DNA of 16,003 nt, from contig JALTLT010000221.1 of assembly GCA_027001815.1 (NCBI GenBank), forward strand, positions 1-16,003. The letters run 5' to 3'. The DNA comes from Gammaproteobacteria bacterium. Lineage in GTDB: Bacteria > Pseudomonadota > Gammaproteobacteria > JALTLT01. Of this stretch, positions 1-7,205 are shown piece after piece. Position numbers and translations under genes: made by a program. Position 1 is the stretch's first letter. Each line of letters begins with the position of its first letter. The notes under the pieces were generated by a model. That model did no database searches. It saw nothing but the letters and a program-made list of their open reading frames with translations, and was not told the origin of the DNA.

Positions 1-761
1 GCCTTGATACCGGTCTCGTTCTCCTGGTTGTTCTGATAGCCGATATCCCCCATCCTCAGCGAGGTGGCCCACGGTTCGTAGAAGGTGCCGTTGTCCATGG
101 GCGTGAGGGAGGTCGCCTTGCCCTGCAGGAAGCTGCGGCAGACCGCCGGCGAGGCGCCGAACAGATAGGGGATCAGCCAGCCGAGACGCTGCAGGTTGCG
201 AAGCATGGCGAAATAGTGGTCGGAACGGAACCGGGAGAGCGGGCCGTCGTGTCCCTCCAGCCTCGCCAGTCCCTCCCAGAATAGGTCGGGGAGGGAGTAG
301 TTGTAGTGGACGCCCGCGATCACCTGCATGATCCGGCCGTAGCGGTGGCCGAGCCCGCGCCGATAGACGGTCTTCATCCGGCCCGGATTGGAGTCACCGT
401 AACGGGCGATGGGAATGCTGTTTTCCCCCTCGATGACACAGGGCATGCTGGTCGCCCACAGCAGTTCGTCGTTCAGGTGCCGGTAGACGAACTGGTGCGC
501 CTCGCGCAGGAAGTGGAGCGCCCCGTCCATGCTGGGGAAGGGCGGAGTGATGAACTCGAGCAGCGCCTCCGAGTAGTCGGTGGTGATCCAGGGGTGGGCC
601 AGCGGCCTGCCCAGGGACGCCGGGTGGGGTGTCTGGGCGATGCGCCCGTGCCGGTCGACCCGCAGAGACTCCTTCTCGAGGCCGATGCGGCGCTCCCGCA
701 TGCTTCGTCCCAGATCGTGATCGAGCCAGGCGCGCAATCTGCGCGCGACGTCATAACCCAA
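1..761 (-). CDS. gshA: Glutamate-cysteine ligase, 5' part (cut by window edge)
   Basis: GshA joins L-glutamate and L-cysteine with ATP in the cytoplasm, the first step of glutathione synthesis. About 253 N-terminal residues are present, roughly half of the usual ~520. Visible stretches typical of the proteobacterial family are GLEKESLRV (about 27-35), WITTDYSEALLEFITP, a GVHYNYSLP segment, and GWLIPYLFGASPAVCRSFLQ followed by LRMGDIGYQNN near the edge. The frame stays open upstream with no ATG before an internal one at 701, which would remove residues just before the conserved GLEKE segment. I chose TTG at 761 because GGAG lies 8 nt upstream and it gives the usual short lead before GLEKE. A -10-like TACAAT lies about 70 bp upstream. 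Family assignment is firm; the start is likely but not proven. Confidence 0.93.
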   Translation of the reverse strand, partial: MGYDVARRLRAWLDHDLGRSMRERRIGLEKESLRVDRHGRIAQTPHPASLGRPLAHPWITTDYSEALLEFITPPFPSMDGALHFLREAHQFVYRHLNDELLWATSMPCVIEGENSIPIARYGDSNPGRMKTVYRRGLGHRYGRIMQVIAGVHYNYSLPDLFWEGLARLEGHDGPLSRFRSDHYFAMLRNLQRLGWLIPYLFGASPAVCRSFLQGKATSLTPMDNGTFYEPWATSLRMGDIGYQNNQENETGIK

Positions 762-769
762 TGTCCAGA

Positions 770-773
770 CTCC
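770..773 (-). promoter_or_regulatory. Shine-Dalgarno site deciding the TTG start of gshA
   Basis: On the minus strand GGAG sits 8 nt before TTG at 761. No in-frame ATG exists nearby upstream, and a TTG at 737 has no such site. This supports TTG 761 as the gshA start. Confidence 0.55.
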
Positions 774-831
774 GAATACCTGCGTGACAACCGGATTCCG
801 CCGTGGTTGCGGCGGGCGACAAAAGGGTGCA

Positions 832-861
832 ATTGTACGCCATCTCCCCGACGGGCTGCCA
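832..861 (-). promoter_or_regulatory. Possible sigma-70 promoter of gshA
   Basis: On the minus strand a -10-like TACAAT (832-837, five of six consensus bases) is preceded after 18 bp by TGGCAG (856-861), a weak -35. It would give a leader of about 65 nt before the TTG at 761. The -10 is good, the -35 poor, and no other candidate was seen before the repeat block at 914. Confidence 0.35.
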
Positions 862-913
862 CGCTGGACGATCTGACAGCAGCCCCGTGCTCCTGGTAAC
901 GCCGCTCCTCCGG

Positions 914-1182
914 AGGTCACTCCACGGCAGGCGGCGCCCCCGCGCCGCGCAGGCACCGGTGCCGCACTCCCTCCGCCGAACGCGGGAGCGTCCCGGGCTT
1001 GCGCGTCACGCCGCAGGCGCGGCGTGACGCGTGGATGAGAGGAAACTGGTGACGCCGGTCCCCCGGCGTCACCCCATGGCAGGCGGCGCTCCCGTGCCGC
1101 TCATCCTCCGCTGCCGTACCAGATCTCCGCCGGACGCGGAGCGTCCCGGCCCTGTGCGTCACGCCGCTGGAGCGGAGTGACG
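914..1182. repeat. Tandem pair of ~115-bp imperfect repeats with strong hairpins
   Basis: Two similar units (about 914-1029 and 1066-1182) lie head to tail. Both read GGCAGGCGGCGC..CCCG.GCCGC, then an ACGCGG..GCGTCCCGG segment, then GCGTCACGCCGC. Unit 1 ends in a perfect 12-bp stem with a 4-nt loop (1003-1014/1019-1030). An 11-bp perfect stem with a 4-nt loop lies between the units (1048-1058/1063-1073). Unit 2 ends in an 11-bp stem with one mismatch (1157-1167/1172-1182). Read on the minus strand, each unit contains a GCGG..CCGC mini-hairpin (1083-1100 and 931-948) like the linker of the other intergenic repeats in this window. No coding region is credible between 762 and 1235; this repeat is the main content of that gap. 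Confidence 0.8.
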
Positions 1183-1235
1183 GGGACAAAGAGTCCCGTG
1201 ATGTGGCCGACACCAAGTGAAGGTCCCTCGGTCCG

Positions 1236-1610
1236 TCAGTGAACGGAGCCGAAGGAGAGGTCCACGGTACCCTCCGGCAGCGGCACTCCCGCGATCCAGC
1301 TCGCCTGGAGGATCGGTCCGCGGGGGAAGAGATTGTACAGGTAGCGCCGACCTCCCCGTTCGGCGAACTGCCGGCTGAGGAGCCTCGTCAGCTCCGTGGC
1401 ACTGCGGGCCGGTCCGTGCCGGACGTAGTGCTTGCGCAGGAAACAGAGCACCTCCAGGTGCTCGTCGGTCAGCTCGAGACCGTCCTCGGCCGCCCGCCGG
1501 CACATCTCGTCGGAGTCACACTCCTCGACCTCGTTCAATCGCGCCAGCAGCCCGCGATCCTCCGGATCCTCGGCCTCGTGCAGTACTTCGCGAATGTCGT
1601 CTTGTCTCAT
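1236..1610 (-). CDS. DsrC/TusE-family protein lacking both conserved cysteines
   Basis: A 124-residue cytoplasmic protein. The stretch LTDEHLEVLCFLRKHYV (about 52-68) followed by RRYLYNLFPRGPILQASWIAG matches the DsrC/TusE fold, whose members carry sulfur as persulfide on C-terminal cysteines. Here the position of the first conserved Cys (QAC.IAGLP in the family) is Ser, and the usual GC(V) end is replaced by GTVDLSFGSVH, so neither sulfur-carrying Cys is present. Cysteines do occur in the N-terminal half (EECDSDEMC and the C of EVLCF), but not at the functional places. Cys-less paralogues of this type have been called regulatory (Rsp) DsrC-like proteins; a regulatory role here is inference. 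Start ATG 1610 has AGGAGG 10 nt upstream. A longer GTG start at 1805 would lie inside a repeat and is unlikely. It is transcribed divergently from the gene at 2117. A -10-like TATATT (1731-1736) is the only promoter hint. Confidence 0.85.
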   Translation of the reverse strand: MRQDDIREVLHEAEDPEDRGLLARLNEVEECDSDEMCRRAAEDGLELTDEHLEVLCFLRKHYVRHGPARSATELTRLLSRQFAERGGRRYLYNLFPRGPILQASWIAGVPLPEGTVDLSFGSVH

Positions 1611-1620
1611 CGTTCGTGCC

Positions 1621-1626
1621 CCTCCT
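1621..1626 (-). promoter_or_regulatory. Shine-Dalgarno site of the DsrC-like gene
   Basis: AGGAGG on the minus strand, 10 nt before ATG 1610. It decides against the upstream GTG at 1805, which would add 65 residues of low-quality sequence running into the repeat at 1786. Confidence 0.75.
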
Positions 1627-1785
1627 GAATCGGGTGGGATGCGACCGCGCCTGGCCATCCTCCCCGCCCGTGCACCCCTGTCGTGGAGAGGTGCCGGTGA
1701 ACGTGTCCGGAGATGAAGGCCTCTCTTCGCAATATAGCCGCTCGGCGGATTTTTCCCACTATTTCGATCAGCTTTTTCCGCTTCT

Positions 1786-1950
1786 AGCAGGCTGTTGAAA
1801 AACACCGTTCCCCGACGGCCGTGCCTCGGAGCATGGATGTACCGCCGTTTTCAATGAGGCCAGCAGCCTGTCGGACTTTGAACGGCCGTCAGGTTTTGGT
1901 GCTTTCCGCGGGGCGGAGTGACCTTCAGCTTGAAGTCCGACAGGCTGCTG
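1786..1950. repeat. Intergenic modular repeat, uninterrupted copy
   Basis: The block starts with AGCAGGCTGTTGAAAAAC, the left arm found in other copies. The module GCATGGATGTACCGCC (1831-1846) plus GTTTTCAATGA follows; it is shared, in opposite orientation, with the copy between sucB and lpdA. Next comes a sub-element bounded by a perfect 18-bp inverted repeat (1861-1878 and 1933-1950) with 54 bp between the arms. Bases 1909-1949 are identical to 9356-9396, and 1861-1914 are related to 8985-9038. The copy downstream of lpdA is therefore the same sub-element with an insert. The rest of the gap 1611-2116 holds the DsrC-like leader on the left and an AT-rich promoter on the right. Confidence 0.85.
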
Positions 1951-1969
1951 ACACCCCGGAATCCACCTG

Positions 1970-1998
1970 TTGCATATATCATGATTTGCTAATATAAT
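1970..1998 (+). promoter_or_regulatory. Sigma-70 promoter for the coiled-coil gene
   Basis: A perfect TATAAT (1993-1998) lies 17 bp after TTGCAT (1970-1975), inside the most AT-rich stretch of the window (1966-2012). Transcription would begin near 2005, leaving a leader of about 110 nt before ATG 2117. It begins only 20 bp beyond the repeat. Confidence 0.65.
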
Positions 1999-2116
1999 TA
2001 ATTGCACATATTCCCTGAGGCGGGGGGCACCAAGGGCTCTCCGCGGGATGGCGAAATGCAGAAATCCGAGCCGTCCGGAATCCATGCACCGCAGCCGATC
2101 ACAAGGAGCCAGCATC

Positions 2117-2647
2117 ATGAAGATTCGCAACACCATCATCCTGGGCGCCATTTTCAGCGCCGCTTCCCTCGCCGCCGTGGCCGCCACCGCCCCCAACACC
2201 ACCGAGGGTGCCGCACCCCAGACCGTGGTCGCCCCCTACTACCCCTATCCCTACCCGGTGGTGGGCACGGAGCAGCGTCAGCAGTGGATGGAGGCGATGG
2301 AGCAGCAGCGCCAGGCCCGCATCGAGGCCATGGAAGCCCAGCGCAAGGCCTTCGAGGCCGCCGCCGAGGCGCAGCGCAAGGCGGTCGAGCAGTATCACGA
2401 ACAGTGGGTGAAGGCGCGCCCGGTCACCGCCCCCGTCGCCCCGGCCCGCCCGGCCTTCTTCGATGCCCGTATCGAGGGGCAGGAGAAGGTCCGCAAGACG
2501 ATGGAAGAGCGCCACCAGAAGCTGGCCGCTCTGCAGGAGAGCCGCATGGAAGAGATGCGCAAGCAGATGGAAGAGCGCCGCGAGGCGATGCAGAAGGCCC
2601 AGGAGGCGCGCATGGCCGAACTGGAGAAGCGCTTCCCCCGCCGCTGA
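2117..2647 (+). CDS. Secreted Gln/Glu-rich coiled-coil protein
   Basis: A 176-residue protein of unassigned family. Residues 1-22 form a Sec signal peptide (MKIRN, hydrophobic core, then AVA/AT as likely cleavage), so the product should be periplasmic or exported. A Pro/Tyr segment YYPYPYP (41-47) precedes two long helices rich in Gln, Glu, Arg and Met: about 51-100 and 115-173, separated by a Pro/Ala linker (RPVTAPVAPARPA). Runs such as MEEMRKQMEERREAMQKA show heptad-like spacing and predict coiled coil. There is no Cys in the mature chain. Start ATG 2117 has AGGAG 8 nt upstream; an in-frame start at 2048 would bury the signal peptide. Low-complexity secreted coiled-coil proteins occur on sulfur globules of purple sulfur bacteria (SgpD type). 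The divergent DsrC-like gene makes that role possible, but sequence alone does not show it. A generic periplasmic chaperone or structural protein is the alternative. Confidence 0.8.
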   Translation: MKIRNTIILGAIFSAASLAAVAATAPNTTEGAAPQTVVAPYYPYPYPVVGTEQRQQWMEAMEQQRQARIEAMEAQRKAFEAAAEAQRKAVEQYHEQWVKARPVTAPVAPARPAFFDARIEGQEKVRKTMEERHQKLAALQESRMEEMRKQMEERREAMQKAQEARMAELEKRFPRR

Positions 2648-2662
2648 ATTCCTTTCCTTGAA

Positions 2663-2731
2663 GGTGCCTCACGGCACCAGGGCCAGGGAAGGTTGCGGTC
2701 CCGAGGACCGAAACGCTGCTGGCGGGCAGCG
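2663..2731 (+). other. Three short hairpins in the 3' untranslated region
   Basis: Between the coiled-coil gene stop and its terminator lie three compact stems: GGTGCC/GGCACC (2663-2678, 4-nt loop), CGGTCC/GGACCG (2696-2710, 3-nt loop) and CGCTGC/GCAGCG (2714-2731, 6-nt loop). With the terminator at 2748 they would make a structured tail of about 130 nt. No open frame of interest is present. Confidence 0.5.
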
Positions 2732-2747
2732 CCCTCACCCGCTCTCG

Positions 2748-2787
2748 AGCGACATCACCGACCTCCGGGGTGATGTCGCTTTTTTTT
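2748..2787 (+). terminator. Rho-independent terminator after the coiled-coil gene
   Basis: A perfect 12-bp stem (AGCGACATCACC at 2748-2759 with its complement at 2769-2780), 9-nt loop, then a run of eight T (2780-2787). It ends the transcript that starts near 2005 and separates it from sucA. Confidence 0.95.
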
Positions 2788-2958
2788 GCCCGCCGAACCC
2801 CCTTCGCCTCCCCTCCTCTCCTCGACGACTCCATCGGGGGTGAACTCAAGAAATCCCGGGAAAACCCGCTAGACTGAGGCAAGGGAACCGAACGGCCTCA
2901 TGACATGCCCTGGACGACCATCTGCGCCACCTCGGCAGTGGGCCGCGACCGTTCCCCT

Positions 2959-3006
2959 GACAGGCCGTTGAAGAGGCCCCTCCCCGGCCGCTTTCGACTG
3001 CCTGCC
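2959..3006. repeat. Degenerate copy of the hairpin repeat in the sucA leader
   Basis: GACAGGCCGTTGAAGAGGCC (2959-2978) is followed by an imperfect complementary arm GGCCGCTTTCGACTGCCTG (2986-3004). The arms resemble GACAGG(C/A)TGTTGAAAAA(G)GCC found in the other intergenic repeats, with substitutions. It lies about 50 bp before the sucA start. The rest of 2788-3056 holds a possible lone -10 TAGACT (2870-2875) without a good -35, and no gene. Confidence 0.55.
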
Positions 3007-3056
3007 GAAGAAGGAAGCGACCCATCGATCTGCGGGAAGAGGAGAAGACCGCACCC

Positions 3057-5879
3057 ATGAGCACCACACTGGAGGAGTTGATCGAATCATCTCCTTTCTA
3101 CGGGGGTAACGCCGCCTGGATCGAGGAACTCTACGAGCAGTTTCTGCAGGATCCCGACTCGGTGCCCGCCGACTGGCGGAGGCGCTTTCTCGAGGTGCTC
3201 GGCAGCGAGGCGGAGAAGATTCTCCGAGAGAGCGCGAGCCAGGCCCCCACCCCCCCGACCGCGACGGCGCTCGCCGAGGAGGAGCCCGAACCGGCCTGCG
3301 AGCGGCGGGTGGAGAAGCAGGTCGCGGTGCTGCGGCTCATCAACTCCTACCGGGTCCGCGGCCACCAGGCGGCGGACATCGACCCCCTCCATCTTCGCGA
3401 GCGTCCTCGCGTCGACGATCTCGACCCCGCCAGCCACGGCCTCGAACCCGGGGACCTGGATCACCATTTCAACACCGGTTCCCTCTTCTTCCGCCCCGTG
3501 GCCTCTCTGCGGGAGATCATCCGGTTTCTGCAGAAGGTCTATACCGGCACCATCGGCGCCGAGTACATGCACATCACCGAGACGGCGCAGAAACGGTGGA
3601 TCCAGTCACGCCTCGAAGGGGCCGACGGCGACTACGCCATTCCCGACGGGCAGAGGCGCGAACTCCTCGATAGACTGGTGGCGGCGGAGGGTCTGGAACG
3701 CTATCTGCACACCCGGTACGTGGGCCAGAAACGCTTCTCCCTGGAGGGAGGCGAGAGCCTCATCCCCATGCTCGACCAGGTGATCCTCGACGCCGCCGAT
3801 GCCGGTATCCGCGAGATCGTGATCGGCATGGCCCACCGGGGACGGCTCAACGTGCTGGTCAACACCCTCGGCAAGTCTCCGGCGGAGCTGTTCGAGGAGT
3901 TCGAGGGCAAGATCGATCCCGCCAGCCGCCAGGGATCGGGGGACGTGAAGTACCACATGGGATTCTCCGCCGACGCCCGCACCCCTGGCGGAGACGTCCA
4001 TGTGGCCCTCGCCTTCAATCCCTCCCACCTGGAGATCATCGGTCCCGTGGTGGAGGGATCGGTGCGAGCCCGCCAGCAGCGTTACCGCGACACGAAGGGG
4101 CGCAGGGTGCTGCCTCTCCTGATTCACGGCGACTCCGCCTTCGCCGGGCAGGGGGTGGTGATGGAGAACTTCAACATGTCCCAGGCGCGGGGCTTCCACA
4201 CCGGCGGCACCGTCCACATCGTCATCAACAATCAGATCGGATTCACCACCAGCAATCCCCTGGACACGCGCTCCACCCACTACAGCACCGACGTGGCGAA
4301 GATGGTCCAGGCCCCCATCTTCCACGTCAACGGCGACGACCCGGAGGCGGTGCTCTTCGTCACCCGCCTGGCGATGGCCTTCCGCATGGAGTTCCACAAG
4401 GACGTGGTGATCGATCTGGTCTGCTACCGCCGTCACGGCCACAACGAGGCAGACGAGCCCGCGGTCACCCAGCCGATGATGTACCGCAAGATCCGCAGCC
4501 GCCCGCCGGTGACCCAACTCTATGCCCAACGTCTCCAGGAGCTGGGCGTGATCGGGGGCAACGGGCTGGAGGAGCGACTCGACGACTACCGGGAGCGGCT
4601 CGACCGCGGCGAGACGGTGGCCCGTTACTGCGTGCCCGGGGCCCGCTACTCCCTGGCGGTGGACTGGACCCCCTACTTTGGCACCACCTGGGAGACCGAG
4701 GTGGACACCACCATCAGCGGGCAGGAGCTGCGGGATCTGTCGGAGCGGATGCTGCAGCTCCCCGACGGCTTCGAACTCCACCCGCGGGTGGAGCGGATCC
4801 TCGAGGATCGGCGCAAGATGAGTGCCGGCGCCCTGCCCATGGACTGGGGGTTCACCGAGAATCTCGCCTACGCCACCCTCCTCACGGCGGGTCACGAAGT
4901 ACGCATATCGGGTCAGGACAGCGGGCGCGGCACCTTCTTTCACCGTCACGCGGTGCTCTACAACCAGGCGGACGGGGAGCGCTGGGTGCCGCTGCAGCAC
5001 CTGGCCGAGGGCCAGGCCCACTTCATCGTCATCGACTCGGTCCTCTCCGAGGAGGCGGTACTCGCCTTCGAGTACGGCTACGCCACCGCCGTTCCCGACT
5101 CCCTGGTGATCTGGGAGGCGCAGTTCGGCGACTTCGCCAACGGTGCCCAGGTGGTGATCGACCAGTTCATCAGCTCCGGCGAGGCCAAGTGGCAGCGCCT
5201 GTGCGGACTCACCCTCTTTCTGCCGCACGGCTTCGAGGGGCAGGGGCCGGAGCACTCCTCGGCTCGTCTGGAACGCTACATGCAGCTCTGTGCCGAGCAC
5301 AACATGCAGGTCTGCGTTCCCTCCACCGCGGCCCAGATGTTCCATCTGCTCCGCCGCCAGGTCCTGCGCCCCTACCGCAAGCCGCTGATCGTCATGACGC
5401 CGAAGAGCATGCTGCGCAACCGGCTCTCCGCCTCACCCATCGAGGCGATAACCGATCGCGGTTTCCAGACCGTGATCGGCGCCGCAGTGGAGAAACCTCG
5501 GGCGGTCCGCCGCGTGGTGCTCTGCAGCGGAAAGGTCTATTACGATCTGGAGGAGGAGCGGCGCAAGCGCGGTCTCGACGAAGTGGCCATCGTACGGATC
5601 GAACAGCTCTACCCCTTTCCCCACGAGGCGTTCGACGAGGCGGTCGGCTCCTACGGCCGCGCCACGGAGCTGGTCTGGTGCCAGGAGGAGCCTCTCAACC
5701 AGGGGGCCTGGTATCACAGCCAGCATCATATCCGCGCCCACATGAAGCCGGGACAGAAGCTCAAGTATGCCGGCCGTCCCCTCTCCGCATCGCCGGCCAC
5801 CGGCTACTTCCAGGTCCACCTCCAGCAGCAGCGGGCGCTGGTGGAGGATGCCCTGACCGGCCCCATGGAAGAGTCGTGA
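3057..5879 (+). CDS. sucA: 2-oxoglutarate dehydrogenase E1 component
   Basis: E1 of the 2-oxoglutarate dehydrogenase complex: thiamine-diphosphate-dependent decarboxylation of 2-oxoglutarate and transfer of the succinyl group to the lipoyl arm of SucB (TCA cycle, cytoplasm). At 940 residues it matches the family (about 930-950). The N-terminal E2-contact segment is clear (GGNAAWIEELYEQFLQDPDSVPADWR, about 17-42). The ThDP/Mg site runs from HGDSAFAGQG (GDS at 358-360) to NNQIGFTTSN (NN at 391-392). CYRRHGHNEADEP (about 456-468) follows, and the C-terminal transketolase-like domain includes QFGDFANGAQVVIDQFI and GFEGQGPEHSSARLERY. AGGAG lies 12 nt before ATG 3057, slightly far. It is the first gene of sucA-sucB-lpdA; sucB follows after 67 nt. 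No sucCD or sdh genes are in the window. Confidence 0.98.
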   Translation: MSTTLEELIESSPFYGGNAAWIEELYEQFLQDPDSVPADWRRRFLEVLGSEAEKILRESASQAPTPPTATALAEEEPEPACERRVEKQVAVLRLINSYRVRGHQAADIDPLHLRERPRVDDLDPASHGLEPGDLDHHFNTGSLFFRPVASLREIIRFLQKVYTGTIGAEYMHITETAQKRWIQSRLEGADGDYAIPDGQRRELLDRLVAAEGLERYLHTRYVGQKRFSLEGGESLIPMLDQVILDAADAGIREIVIGMAHRGRLNVLVNTLGKSPAELFEEFEGKIDPASRQGSGDVKYHMGFSADARTPGGDVHVALAFNPSHLEIIGPVVEGSVRARQQRYRDTKGRRVLPLLIHGDSAFAGQGVVMENFNMSQARGFHTGGTVHIVINNQIGFTTSNPLDTRSTHYSTDVAKMVQAPIFHVNGDDPEAVLFVTRLAMAFRMEFHKDVVIDLVCYRRHGHNEADEPAVTQPMMYRKIRSRPPVTQLYAQRLQELGVIGGNGLEERLDDYRERLDRGETVARYCVPGARYSLAVDWTPYFGTTWETEVDTTISGQELRDLSERMLQLPDGFELHPRVERILEDRRKMSAGALPMDWGFTENLAYATLLTAGHEVRISGQDSGRGTFFHRHAVLYNQADGERWVPLQHLAEGQAHFIVIDSVLSEEAVLAFEYGYATAVPDSLVIWEAQFGDFANGAQVVIDQFISSGEAKWQRLCGLTLFLPHGFEGQGPEHSSARLERYMQLCAEHNMQVCVPSTAAQMFHLLRRQVLRPYRKPLIVMTPKSMLRNRLSASPIEAITDRGFQTVIGAAVEKPRAVRRVVLCSGKVYYDLEEERRKRGLDEVAIVRIEQLYPFPHEAFDEAVGSYGRATELVWCQEEPLNQGAWYHSQHHIRAHMKPGQKLKYAGRPLSASPATGYFQVHLQQQRALVEDALTGPMEES

Positions 5880-5946
5880 CGGACGGCGCACCCACCGGAG
5901 GCTGCACTGCGCAGCCGGTTACCACGAGAACGAGGAGAAGAAGAAC

Positions 5947-7197
5947 ATGAGCATCGAGATCCGGGTCCCTCCCCTGCCGGAGTCGGTCGCCGACGCCACG
6001 CTCATCCAGTGGCACCGGCAGCCGGGAGAAGCGGTGAAGAGGGATGAGAATCTCGCCGACCTGGAGACCGACAAGGTGGTGCTGGAACTCCCGGCACCGG
6101 CGGACGGGGTGCTCAGCGAGGTCCTGGTACAGGCCGGCGAGGTGGTGGAGAGCGAGCAGCTGCTTGCCCGACTGGAGCCCGGCACGGCCGCCACCGAACC
6201 GGCCTCCCCGTCCGCGGAACCCCCCACCTCCCCGTCCGAACCCCGGCCGCAGAGTCGCGACGAAGCGCTGAAGGGGCTCTCACCAGCCGTCCGCCGGCTG
6301 GTGGTGCAGCACCACCTGGATCCGACCGCCATCCAGGGGAGCGGCAAAGGGGGGCGGATCACCAAGGCGGATGTCCAGCGACACCTGGAGGGGGGACGGG
6401 AAACGGCGCCGGCCGAGACCGCCGGCACCGCGCCACAAGCCGCACCCTCCCCCGCCCCGCCCCCCTCTTCCGAAGCGACACGGCAGGTGGAAGAGGAGGG
6501 CGGAGAGCGGCGCGAGAAGATGAGCCGGGTACGGGCCCGGATCGCAGAGCGGCTGCTCCTCTCGCAGCGCGAGACCGCCACCCTCACCACCTTCAACGAG
6601 ATCGACATGCAGGCGGTGCTGACCCTGCGCAGCCGCTACCGCGAGGCGTTCGAGGAGCGTCACGAGGTCAGGCTCGGCCTGATGTCCTTCTTCGTCAAGG
6701 CGTGCGTGGAGGCCCTGCATCGATACCCCATCGTCAACGCCTCCATCGAGGGGGACGAGATCGTCTGGCACGACCGCTACGACATCGGCATCGCCGTCTC
6801 CGCCCCCCAGGGCCTGGTGGTGCCGGTTCTGAGAGACGCGGACCGGCTCACCATGGCGGAGATCGAGGCGGGGATCCGCAATTTCGCCCGGCGCGCGAGG
6901 GAGAAGAGCCTCGCCCTCGAGGAGCTGAGAGGTGGTACCTTCTCGATCACCAACGGCGGCGTGTTCGGTTCCCTCCTCTCCACCCCCATCCTCAACCCGC
7001 CCCAGAGCGCCATTCTCGGCATGCACAAGATCCAGGAACGTCCGGTGGCGGTCGACGGCGAGGTCACCATACGCCCGGTCATGTACGTGGCGCTCTCCTA
7101 TGACCACCGGCTCATCGATGGCCGCGATGCCGTGCAGTTCCTGGTCACGGTGAAGGAGATCCTCGAGGACCCTGCCCGCCTGTTGCTGCAGGTGTGA
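5947..7197 (+). CDS. sucB: Dihydrolipoyl succinyltransferase (E2 of 2-oxoglutarate dehydrogenase)
   Basis: The core of the complex: it takes the succinyl group from SucA on its lipoyl arm and passes it to CoA. The 416 residues show an N-terminal lipoyl domain (about 3-77) with the lipoylated Lys at 43 in ETDKVVLE. A Pro/Ala/Glu linker follows, then a peripheral-subunit-binding domain (about 113-152, LSPAVRRLVVQHHLD..GKGGRITKADVQRHL), a second Pro-rich linker, and the catalytic domain to the C terminus. The active-site signature DHRLIDG is present (His 387, Asp 391). A single lipoyl domain and PPLPESVADATL at the start favour SucB over the pyruvate E2. AGGAG lies 9 nt before ATG 5947. The short gap to sucA (67 nt) has only a small GGCTGC/GCAGCC hairpin (5900-5916), so the two are surely co-transcribed. 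Confidence 0.97.
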   Translation: MSIEIRVPPLPESVADATLIQWHRQPGEAVKRDENLADLETDKVVLELPAPADGVLSEVLVQAGEVVESEQLLARLEPGTAATEPASPSAEPPTSPSEPRPQSRDEALKGLSPAVRRLVVQHHLDPTAIQGSGKGGRITKADVQRHLEGGRETAPAETAGTAPQAAPSPAPPPSSEATRQVEEEGGERREKMSRVRARIAERLLLSQRETATLTTFNEIDMQAVLTLRSRYREAFEERHEVRLGLMSFFVKACVEALHRYPIVNASIEGDEIVWHDRYDIGIAVSAPQGLVVPVLRDADRLTMAEIEAGIRNFARRAREKSLALEELRGGTFSITNGGVFGSLLSTPILNPPQSAILGMHKIQERPVAVDGEVTIRPVMYVALSYDHRLIDGRDAVQFLVTVKEILEDPARLLLQV

Positions 7198-7205
7198 GGG
7201 GGAGC

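Noticed and set aside
843..860. GGCAGCCCGTCGG upstream of gshA as a further repeat copy
   Set aside because: It matches 8986-8998 over 13 bp, but no paired arm or linker follows, so it could be chance in GC-rich DNA.
914..1235. Short open frames in the gap between gshA and the DsrC-like gene
   Set aside because: They lie within direct repeats and hairpins, lack ribosome sites and show no protein-like composition.
1611..1805. N-terminal extension of the DsrC-like protein from GTG 1805
   Set aside because: The extension begins inside a repeat, has no family similarity, and ATG 1610 has a strong AGGAGG site.
2870..2875. TAGACT as a firm sucA promoter
   Set aside because: No acceptable -35 lies at 16-18 bp (CAAGAA at 17 bp); kept only as a remark.
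3606..5345. A 579-codon open frame antisense to sucA
   Set aside because: Same GC effect. sucA is unmistakable on the plus strand.
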